NCBI GenBank assembly: GCA_958450365.1
Contig: CAUEEP010000578.1
Location: 89,495 to 153,494 of the forward strand
Source: Mesorhabditis belari
Taxonomy: Eukaryota > Nematoda > Chromadorea > Rhabditida > Rhabditidae
Direction of reading: 5' to 3'
DNA: 64,000 bases
Made by a program: the position numbers and the translations under genes. Each line of letters opens with the position of its first letter. Positions within the stretch are counted from its first letter, which is position 1. The notes beneath the pieces were generated by a model. It did no database searches. It saw only the letters and a program-made list of their open reading frames with translations, and was not told the origin of the DNA. Below are positions 55,440 through 64,000 of this stretch, in pieces.

Positions 55440-55552
55440 CGTGCGCTAGAAAGGATTCGCTTCGAATTTCCAGAAATTTGAAGTAAAGCTCTTTCTTTGA
55501 ACGTACTTTGTGTACGCAAAATGACTAAACACAACTTTCTAGCACACTTAAA
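55440..55552. repeat. Inverted pair of the dispersed motif
   Basis: GTGCGCTAGAAAGGATTCG on the left and ACAACTTTCTAGCACAC on the right, with ACTTTGTGTACGC between them. Confidence 0.75.
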
Positions 55553-55849
55553 ATCAAAGAAAACCTTCTATATTCAATCTTTTCTTTAAAAAAATAACCA
55601 AATTAGCTTATTTCAGCTTAAAAAAAGCTATTTCTAACTTTAAAAAAAACCCGGAAACGCCCAAGACTGAGATTTTTAGATGAATTTTGAAAGCTTTAGC
55701 CTTTTTTTTGGGTGCTTTTAAAATCCATAGCTTAATATTCTCTCAAATCCATAATTTAATAGGCTACTGAATCATTTAAGAAAATAAAGTTCCCGTTTGA
55801 GGCGTTTAAAAAGGCTATTTTAGGATCAAAAGTGACCGGAGTAAGAAAT

Positions 55850-56290
55850 TTTCCTAAAAGACACCTATTTCGGAAGACTGCCGTAATCGAATCGCCAATT
55901 TTCATTAGATCAGTCCAAACTGGATGGCACAAGACTGAATGGCATAAAAATTGGGTTGTTCGGATAGAAACTGGCGGTGTCAATTACGGTAGCTTTCCGG
56001 AATAGGTGCGTTTTAGCAAAAGCTTCACAAAAACCAGCCAGTTTTCATTTGGTTAATTCAAGCTGGAATGCACGAGGCTTAACGGCATTGAAGTTGGGGC
56101 GATCGGATAGAAACTGGCGGTGTCGATTACGGTAGTTTCCAAGAATAGGTGTGTTTTAGAAAACGCCACAAAGAAACCAGCCAGTTTTCATTTGGTTAAT
56201 TCAAGCTGGAATGCACGAGGCTTAATGGCCTAAAAATTGAGTTGATCGGAAAGAAACTGGCGCCTTGACTACGGTAGTTTTGGTGCCTTT
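55850..56290. repeat. Diverged copies of the 1.8-kb repeat, opposite strand
   Basis: TTCATTTGGTTAATTCAAGC and AAACTGGCGGTGTCGATTAC match the complement of 1814-2333. About three units. Confidence 0.82.
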
Positions 56291-56299
56291 TAGGCGTTT

Positions 56300-57164
56300 C
56301 ACTCGGCTAACTCCATTTTCTAAAACGCAAATATCTGAGAAAAGCTACCGTAATTTAAGCAGTTTCTCATCTAATCAACTCAATTTTGTTATTATTCGAT
56401 GAGAAATCACAAATCTCAGTCAATGCTACAAAAATTGAGCTAATTTGATGGAAACTGGCGCTTGAATGGCGGTAGTTTACGAAAATTATGTTGTCTTTTA
56501 GAAAACGACTGGCTATTCTGGAGCTAAATAAACAATTTTGTTGAAAACTTTTCTTTGATCACCTAATTCTTTCAACTTTTTTATTGAAAACCCAGTCAAA
56601 TTTAGTATAAAAGTTAGCTAACAATTAGATAAAATTCTCACGTTCTTTTCTAAGAAAATGAGTAATTCACTGGCAAAATATAGACTAATTTGAAAGCTTT
56701 GAAAGATTAAAATAGAAAAAAAAATGAAATCATAGACAAAAATGTAGCAAAATGTAGCGAAATTTTGCAATTTTTAAGCAATTAATGGCTAATTTTACAA
56801 AATTTCCTTTATTTTTCTCTTTTCTGCCGTCTCGTCATTTTTCCGCTTTTCTCAATTAGCTTTATGAGTCAATCAGTATTCTTTTTGAACTTTTTCAAAG
56901 TCTATTTCATTTATGAAAGTCTATTTCATTTATCTAACAAGGAAAACGCTTTAGATTTGGCTAATTTTCGTGGAAAACTAGACTTTATTTGGTTTTTTGA
57001 TGAAAGTTCGATAAATTTTATGTAAAATTCGATGAATTTTATAGAATTTGATGAATTTTATAGAATTTGATGAATTTTATAGAATTTGATGTAAAAAATC
57101 GTGTTTTGATTTGAAAATTGATTGCAGCATCAGATCGTGACTGTTTACACGTTTAGATTGTCAC
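56300..57164. other. AT-rich intergenic sequence
   Basis: TTTTATAGAATTTGATGAAT runs near 57030. No gene recognised. Confidence 0.5.
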
Positions 57165-57975
57165 CTATTGCACAGATTCAGCAGTGTACACGAGTTTCTC
57201 CGGTGCTCTCGAAATTGGGTAACTCAACCAAAGAAAAATAAGGAAAAGTGCCCCCAAAACCGTGTCCATTAGATAGTGTGCGTTCCAGAATGAAACTTTG
57301 CTTAAGGGATCTAGCAAGATTCAGCAGTGTACACGAGTTTCTCCGGTGCTCTCGAAATTGGGTAACTCAACCAAAGAAAAATAAGGAAAAGTGCCCCAAA
57401 ACCATATCGATTAAATAGTGTGCGTTCCAGAATGAAACTTTGCTGAGGGGACCTAGCTAGATTCAGCAGGTTACCCGAGTTTCTCCGGTGCTCCCGAAAT
57501 TGGGTAACTCAACCAAAGAAAAATGAGGAAAATTGCCCCCAAAACCGTCTTCATTAAATAGTGTGCGTTCCAGAATGAAACTTTGACTATATAGTGGGTG
57601 CTAGATTTAACATTGTACACGATTTTCTTGGGTCTTCTTGAAATTGGGTAACTCAACCAAAGAAAAATGAGGAAAAGCGCCCCGAGAATCGTCTTCATTA
57701 AATAGTGTGCTTTCCAGAATGAAACTTTGCTTAGGGGATCTAGCAAGATTCAGCAGTGTACACGAGTTTCTCCACTGCTCCCGAAATTGGGTAACTCAAC
57801 CAAAGAAAAATAAGGAAAAGTGCCCCAAAACCATATCGATTAAATAGTGTGCGTTCCAGAATGAAACTTTGACTATATAGTGGGTGCTGGATTTAACATT
57901 GTACTCGATTTTCTTGAGTCTTCTCGAAATTGGGTAACTCAACCCAAGAAAAATGAGGAAAATTGCCCCAAAGAC
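57165..57975. repeat. 143-bp satellite upstream of receptor 2 exon 1
   Basis: About five units; the core ATAGTGTGCGTTCCAGAATG recurs at about 57271, 57413, 57556, 57700 and 57842. Contains GAAATTGGGTAACTCAACCA. Confidence 0.93.
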
Positions 57976-58370
57976 TTCCTATTGCACAGATTTTGGTTTA
58001 GTTACTGAACTTTACTGAAATTCATAAGGTGTGCCTGTTGTTTCTGGGAAATTTTCGCTTTGGCTTGCCAAATTTGATCGAATTTTGTTGAGAATCTGAA
58101 GAATTTGACCGATTTTCATCTTTTTTTTCTCGTTTTCTCCTGAATTTGATTAATTTTTGTCTAATTTTATTGCAAAATTTGATTTATTTTGATTTATTTT
58201 GACTATTTGATTCCTCCCACTTCCAATTCCTTTTTTTCTTTTCTTTTACGTTCATTCCTTCATTTCTTGTACGTTCATTTTGACGTTTTCTTGTTTAAAT
58301 CGATTCTTATTTAATTCTTTACATATTAATCCATTTTTAACCTACTTTCTAGCTTTACTTACGTCAAATT

Positions 58371-58379
58371 TCAGATTAG
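58371..58379 (+). promoter_or_regulatory. Putative trans-splice acceptor before receptor 2 ATG
   Basis: AATTTCAG ends at 58374, five bases before the ATG; a second AG sits directly before it. Same layout as receptor 1 and consistent with spliced-leader addition. Confidence 0.55.
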
Positions 58380-58546
58380 ATGACAGATTTGGAAGAGATT
58401 TTGCAAAATAACGGCAATTCTTCAGCACAAAGTGCACCAAAGAGGCTATTCATCGAAAATATTGAAATCATCGCCTTGTCAGTGACTATTTCAGTCGCTA
58501 TTTTATTAAATCTCATTGTTTTTGGGAAATTGTTGCGAGCATCAAG
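58380..58546 (+). CDS. Receptor 2 exon 1: N-terminus and TM1
   Basis: Residues 1-55 plus two bases of Arg56. TM1 is followed by GKLLRAS. Donor GTGAGG. The exon stands between two blocks of a 143-bp satellite. Confidence 0.82.
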
Positions 58547-61500
58547 GTGAGGAATGTTTGGGAAATGATTGAAAGCAAGATTTGTGAACTTTTTTATACG
58601 GATTATATAGTATATACTATATAGTGCGTGCTAGAGTTAACATTGTACACGATTTTCTTGGGTCTTCTTGAAGTTGGGTAACTCAACCATACGAAAATGG
58701 AGAAAGTACATCCAAAAACCTATCCATTAGATAGTGTGCGTTCCAGAATGAAACTTTGCTTAGGGGATCTAGCAAGATTCAGCAGCGTACACGATTTTCT
58801 TGGGTCTTCTTGAAATTGGGTAACTCAAAGAAAGAAAGATGAGGAAAAGTGCCCCCAAAACCGTCTTCATTAAATAGTGTGCGTTCCAGAATGAAACTTT
58901 GACTAAATAGTGGGTGCTAGATTTAACATTGTACACGATTTTCTTGGGTCTTCTTGAAATTGAGTAACTCAAACAAAGAAAAATAAGGAAAAGTGCCCCC
59001 AAAACCGTGTCCATTAGATAGTGTGCGTTCCAGAATGAAACTTTGCTTAGGGGATCTAGCAAGATTCAGCAGTGTACACGAGTTTCTCCACTGCTCCCGA
59101 AATTGGGTAACTCAACCAAAGAAAAATGAGGAAAAGTGCCCCCAAAACCGTCTTCATTAAATAGTGTGCGTTCCAGAATGAAACTTTGACCATATAGTGG
59201 GTGCTAGATTTAACATTGTACACGATTTTCTTGGGTCTACTTAAAATTGGGTAACTCAACCCAAGAAAAATGAGGAAAAGCGCCCCGAGAATCGTCTTCA
59301 TTAAATAGTGTGCTTTCCAGAATGAAACTTTAACTATATAGTGCGTGCTAGATTTAACATTGTACTTGATTTTCTTGAGCCTTCTCAAAATTGGGTAACT
59401 CAACCAAAGAAAAACGAAGAATTGCGCCAGAAAGGGTGTGTTTCCAAAAAAAATTGCATAAACTTGACTCATAGCTAAAAATGAATAGATTCGTATCAAA
59501 ATTTGAACGAAATTCTTCATTTTTAATGACACCCTATAATCTTGTTTACTCAAATTGCTCATTTTTTTTTTGCTAAATCCAAAAACACGTAATTCATTAG
59601 TTTTACGTTTTCTTTTCTGAGATTTTTGTTTTCTTGTTTATTAATTTCCCCCACAAATCCCTCTAGATATTCAATTTTCGAATTTTTTTTTTTTTGACAT
59701 ATTGGATTATCTTTTTCTTCTAATTCGCGTAAATCTTTAGAAAATTTTTTTTCAATGAAAGTTTTTGAGGTTAATGAATCACGAGTATGATTTGAAGAAT
59801 GGCAAAAAGGTCAAAGAATCAGCTGAAAATCAGGAAAAAAAAGATCATATCAATTAGGAAGTTTGGAGCAAGTTAGAAGCGTTTTTAGTGTGACAGTTCG
59901 TCATATCAAAAAAACGTGAACTTTAAACGCTTCTAACTTGCTTCAAATTTGTCGGATTGGTATGGTTTATGGCTCAAAAAATAGATAAGCTCAAGAGCTT
60001 TTGAATGGAGGAAAGTAGACAGAAAAATATCAATTCTAAAGAAAGTTACAGTGGTTTGTAGTCCGACGGACCGCACTTGCGTGAGTCAGACTACAAGCCA
60101 CTGTAACTTTCTTTAGAATCAATATTTTCTTGTTTACTTTCTTCCATTCGAAAGCTCTTGAGATTTTCTATCTTTTGAGCTATAGATCATATCAATCAGA
60201 AAGTTTGGAGCAAGTTAGAAGCGTTTTTAGTGTGACAGTTCGTGTCATCAAAAAAACGTGAACTTTAACGCTTCAACCTGCTTCAAATTTGTCGGATTGG
60301 TATGAGTTTATGGCTCAAAAAATAGAGAATCTCAAGAGCTTTTGAATGGAGGAAAATAGACAGAAAAATGTCAATGCTAAAGAAAGTTACAGTGGTTTGT
60401 AGTCCGACGGACTGTACTTGCGTGAGTCAGACTACAAGCCACTGTAACTTTCTTTAGAATCAATATTTTCGTGTTTACTTTCCTCCATTCAAAAGCTCTT
60501 GAGATTCTCTATTTTTTGAGCTATAGATCATGTTAATCAGAAAGTTTGAAGCAAGTTAGAAGCGTTTAAAGTTCACGTTTTTTCTGATTTTGAAATTCAG
60601 TAGTGTTCTTGGATCAAATCTACTATCAGAGCTTTTTTAGCCTAAAAATTGAATACATTTCTTGAATTTTGCTTGATCAAAGTTCTTGTATCTAAACCGG
60701 AAACACGTAAAATCTCAAAAAAAAACGTTTTTCGCGAACTTGTTAATCCCGAAATTGCCGATTTTCCGTGTAAACTTCAAAGAATTGAAATTTTGTCGGA
60801 GTTTTGATCGGTGATCTTTAAGAAAATTTATGCCAAAAAAGAAAGCACATCTAAATTTATTATATGGAAATTGATTAAAGTGAAATTTCAAATAAAAATC
60901 GAAATTCTAGAACCCCGACGGCTCGAACGAGTTTCCTCGCTGGCCCCTACCATATGACGTCATTCACCCTCTTCAAGCTAAACCTTTGTGTCACCGATTT
61001 CATCATTTTGTTTCACGGATTGGGAAAGGTTTGTTTTAATCACATTTAATCTTCAATAGCTTTTTCATAGTCTCAATTGTACTTTGTGGCTGATTTAGTA
61101 CAGCCAAGCCAGTCAAGCTCAACAATGTCTTGGCTGGCGCACAGCCCCTACCTACTTTGTGCTAAACACGAGATCTCTAGCGCATTAGGTTCTTGATTTT
61201 CAATAGAAATATCTGGATTTTTTGTGAGAATATCCAATCCGCTAGGTGGCTTGCGTTTAGAGCACAAAGTACAACCAAGTCAGCAAAGCCAGCAAAGCTA
61301 GGCAAGCTAGCCAAGCCAGCCAAGCTAGCCAAGCCAGCCAAGCCAGCCAAGCCAGCCAAGCTAGCCCAGCCAGCCAAGCTAGCCAAGCCAGGGAAGCCAG
61401 GGAAGCCAGGCAAGCTAGCCAAGCCAGCTAGCCAAGCCAGCTAGCCAAGCCAGCTAGCCAAGCCAGCTAGCCAAGCCAGCCAGCCAAGCCAGCTAGCCAA

Positions 61501-62924
61501 GCCAAGTCAGCCAAGCCAGCTAGCCAAGCCAGCTAGCCAAGCCAGTCAAGCTAGTCGACTTTGCTGATAAACGCGCGCTTTCTGGCTACTTAATTCTTTA
61601 GTTTTCTTGATTAAATAAAAAAGAAATTAAATAAATGAAATAAAAATAAAGAATCCAGTGCACTAGAAAGGATGCTTTTCTAGATTTGAACATTTTACTT
61701 GCTCAACTTTCACTTTTTCCAGTTATTTAGCTAGCCAAGCCAGCAAAGCCTTTATTTTACACTCTTAAGGCTTCAGTTAAGAAGAATTTCGATGAATTTC
61801 GAAATTTGTTTTCGCAGAAATGAATTTCAGAATGTTTTCTTTCAAATCAATTGAATCTGTTCATAAAGCTTTTCTCTAATTCAATTTATCTCTCATCATT
61901 TTATTGGGAAAAGCTGGGACAATCTTTAAAAGAAAATTTGAGGGATTTCAGTTCCGGTTAGAGATTGAAAAAAACGAATTACAAGAAAAATTAATTCTAA
62001 AACTTTTTAGGCAATAGAAATTTGAGTTTTTATGATTAATTCCAATTGAAAACCCAATCAAGTTTTGGGTTTTTTTTTCTTTAAGCTTTCTTTTTAAGCA
62101 AAGAAAGCTTTATTTTAAGCTTTTAAGCTTTATTCAATAAGAAAAATTGACTTTAATTGACTTTAATTGACTCTAATTGACTCTAATTTAAAAATTAGAT
62201 AACTTTAAAGCTAGTTTTTCAACTTTTTCCTATCAAACTTTGAAAAATCGATAGATTCTATGCTAAAAACGACTTTTAATCTTTAATGTGCACTAGATTT
62301 TGGTGTTAAATGTGTACTAGATTTTGGTGCTAAATGTGCACTAGATGGTGCTAAATGGGCACTAGATCTTGGTGCTAAATATGCACTAGATTTTGGTGCT
62401 AAATGTGCAGATTTTGATGTTAAATGTTCACTAGATTTTGGTGCTAAATGTTCACTAGATTTTAGTGCTAAATGTGCACTAGATTTTGATGCTAATGCAC
62501 TAGACTTTGCTGCTAAATATGCACTAGATTTTGATGCTAAATGTGCACTAGATTTTGCAAGACTTTTCAAAATCGAGCGAAAAATCGAGCCTTTTTGAAA
62601 ACTGTAGGATTTGTAAATGTTTAAAGATTATGAAAAGAAAAACTTTCCTCAAAATCTAACAGCCAAAGTGAAATGGTTTAGTCAAATTATCCAATTCTTA
62701 GCAGTAAACCATTCCAAGCAAAACCAGAAAGCTTTAAAATTGAATCCAAAACTTGAATCCAAATTTTCAGATCGTTTGGCTTTTCACCGTTGAGTGGCAC
62801 TTTGGGAATTATGGCTGCAAGTTTTACATGTTTCTCTCGGCTTTGGGCTTTTATGCGAACTCAAATGTGATTGTGGCGATTGGATTGGATCGACTTAAAG
62901 TCGTTTACACAAGTCATGTACAAG
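58380..62924 (+). CDS. Receptor 2: GnRH/AKH-receptor-related GPCR, 5' part (TM1-TM3)
   Basis: A second receptor, tandem to receptor 1, with exons 58380-58546, 60911-61028 and 62771-62924 joining in frame for 146 residues. Short N-terminus with sequon at N13, TM1 about 28-52 (VTISVAILLNLIVFGKLL), TM2 about 73-94 (KLNLCVTDFIILF), ECL1 with WHFGNYGC, C111, TM3 and DRL at 135-137. It resembles receptor 1 around TM3 (SNVIVAIGLDRLK versus SNIVVCIALDRLR), but the introns fall elsewhere. TM4-TM7 lie beyond the window, so this is partial. The donor after exon 3 could be GTGAGA (62925) or GTACAA (62919). A further ICL2 exon may begin near 62983, but no phase choice is clearly right. Confidence 0.8.
58605..59420. 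repeat. 143-bp satellite in receptor 2 intron 1
   Basis: Same family, cores at about 58729, 58872, 59015, 59159 and 59302. It ends at a GCGCCAGAAAGGGTGTG motif. Confidence 0.93.
59840..60560. mobile_element. Tandem foldback units in receptor 2 intron 1
   Basis: Two units of about 335 bp. Each has GAAAGTTACAGTGGTTTGTA facing its complement across GTCCGACGGACC...GTGAGTC, and outer arms GTTTGGAGCAAGTTAGAAGC. Confidence 0.88.
60911..61028 (+). CDS. Receptor 2 exon 2: ICL1 and TM2
   Basis: Acceptor TTCTAG, donor GTTTGT. Encodes TPTARTSFLAGPYHMTSF then the TM2 signature KLNLCVTDFIILF. Phase 2 in, 0 out. Confidence 0.85.
61275..61560. repeat. AGCCAAGCCAGCT array in receptor 2 intron 2
   Basis: Units of 9-17 bp built from AGCCAAGC and CAGCTAGCC; open frames are artefacts. 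Confidence 0.9.
61561..62286. other. AT-rich intron sequence
   Basis: A dispersed motif (GTGCACTAGAAAGGATG) at 61659; otherwise no feature. Confidence 0.5.
62287..62565. repeat. 24-bp array AAATGTGCACTAGATTTTGG
   Basis: About 12 units of 20-24 bp. Confidence 0.92.
62771..62924 (+). CDS. Receptor 2 exon 3: ECL1, TM3 and DRL
   Basis: Acceptor TTTTCAG. Encodes IVWLFTVEWHFGNYGC, TM3 and GLDRLKVVYTSH. Reading past the donor stays open by chance for about 47 codons; that extension is probably retained intron. Confidence 0.85.
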
Positions 62925-63164
62925 GTGAGACTTTTGGTGCTTTTGTAGGGCTTTCTTCAAGTGTTATCAGCTTCATCATCAGACAAATTATCAGAAAGCA
63001 GACGCAGAAAACGCTAAGAAAAGAGAGAAAGGGTTTAGCTTCCAGTTTTCCAATGTTCAATTGTTAGTTTTGTTCTTTGATTGAAATTCGCCGATTCAAT
63101 TCTCTGATTCAAATTCAAATTGAAATCGATCGTTAGCACAATGAAATTTGACTGACAAGGGAAA

Positions 63165-63630
63165 GTCAACTGGCCAACTGAACAATGACCAACTGCCCAA
63201 CTGAACAATGGCCAACTGGTCAACTGAACAATGGTCAACTGGCCAACTCAACAATGGCCAACTGGCCAACTCAACAATGGCCAACTGGCCAACTCAACAA
63301 TGGCCAACTGGCCAACTCAACAATAGTCAACTGGCCAACTCAACAATGGCCAACTGGCCAACTCAACAATGGCCAACTGGCCAACTCAACAATAGTCAAC
63401 TGGCCAACTCAATAATGGCCAACTGGCCAACTCAACAATAGTCAACTGGCCAACTCAACAATGGCCAACTGGCCAACTCAACAATGGCCAACTGGCCAAC
63501 TGGCCAACTCAACAATGGCCAACTGGCCAACTCAACAATGGCCAACTGGCCAACTCAATAATGGCCAACTGGCCAACTGGCCAACTCAACAATGGCCAAC
63601 TGGCCAACTCAACAATAGTCAACTGGCCAA
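63165..63630. repeat. 23-bp array CAACTGGCCAACTCAACAAT
   Basis: About 20 units, probably in an intron of receptor 2. Confidence 0.93.
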
Positions 63631-63830
63631 CTGACAATGCCATTTTTTTCATTGCAATATCTTTAGAAATACGTAATTTCCGCTTTTTCTACCTAGAATC
63701 TTGAAATCTCAAAGATTTTATCAAGAATTCGACCGACAATTTCACACTGATCACCCAAATTTCTCATCCTCATGATGCTTTTCTTTTTTGCCTTGAGACT
63801 GCGTTAAAATCGAAAAAAATGAAAGAGACG

Positions 63831-63902
63831 ATCAGCTACCGGACTCGAACCAGATAGCCCTAGCCTTGCATCCTAACTCTTTACCACTCAGCCGCCGCTG
63901 TA
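63831..63902 (-). pseudogene. tRNA-like sequence near the right edge
   Basis: Minus strand CGGCTGAGTGGTAAAGAG (A box) and GGTTCGAGTCCGG (B box). Five of seven acceptor pairs hold, the best in the window, and the loop would put GCA at the anticodon position, but the D-stem is weak. Confidence 0.6.
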
Positions 63903-64000
63903 ACTTGTAACTGTTCTCGGAAGAAAGGGTTTTAATGTCGCGGTTTAGTTTTGAAACTCCAAAACTTTTTCTTCTCTTTCTTCCTTGTCTTTCTTATTTC

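Noticed and set aside
62753..63067. 104-codon frame read as one uninterrupted gene
   Set aside because: The left part is receptor 2 exon 3 preceded by its acceptor; the right part follows a good donor and has no receptor-like sequence.

Overview
This is non-coding-rich eukaryotic DNA, almost certainly from a nematode. Three things point there. Blocks of degenerate GCCTAA/TTAGGC, the nematode telomere hexamer, lie inside the window at 13.7-14.4 kb. Short T-rich acceptors (TTTCAG/TTTAG) bound every exon I can assemble, and one intron is only 39 nt. Both start codons sit 3-5 nt downstream of an acceptor with no upstream exon, as expected for spliced-leader trans-splicing. I cannot name the genus.

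Two real genes are supported, both on the + strand, both rhodopsin-type seven-helix receptors resembling the GnRH/AKH-receptor-related (gnrr) expansion of nematodes. Receptor 1 (26898-37749) assembles from 12 phase-compatible exons into a 446-residue protein with all seven helices, paired TM3/ECL2 cysteines, a DRL motif, a long Ser/Arg-rich third intracellular loop and an NPxxY motif, then stops four residues later, with an AATAAA 95 nt further on. Receptor 2 (58380 to beyond the window) is represented by three exons (TM1, TM2, TM3) and runs off the right edge. The two are diverged tandem paralogues with different intron positions. A possible Pro/Gln-rich coding fragment lies at 23.74-23.88 kb.

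Everything else is repeats. I count about 50 distinct tandem arrays with units from 4 to about 195 bp, most found once. Several are nested inside older elements: a pogo/Tigger-like MITE (3.0-4.75 kb), a Tc1/mariner-like MITE (25.0 kb) and, most strikingly, tRNA-derived sequences. More than 20 tRNA-like sequences with recognisable A and B boxes but poor acceptor stems are scattered on both strands. In at least two (41.6 and 29.6 kb), probably four, the D-arm/anticodon/variable segment has been tandemly amplified between intact A and B boxes. An unexpanded sister copy at 43.5 kb shows the ancestral form of one.

Layout: 0-13 kb arrays, MITEs and a 144-146 bp satellite; 13.7-14.4 kb interstitial telomeric repeats; 15.9-17.7 kb 17-bp arrays; 18.3-24 kb medium-period repeats and two tRNA-headed SINEs; 25-37.8 kb receptor 1, most of whose longer introns hold a different array or palindrome; 37.9-57 kb intergenic arrays and foldback elements; 57.2-59.4 kb a 143-bp satellite on both sides of receptor 2 exon 1; 59.8-64 kb introns of receptor 2 with foldbacks and arrays. 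A 17-20 bp motif (GTGCRCTAGAAAGGGTG) paired with CACAAAGT recurs more than 20 times on both strands and is the best candidate for an undescribed dispersed module.
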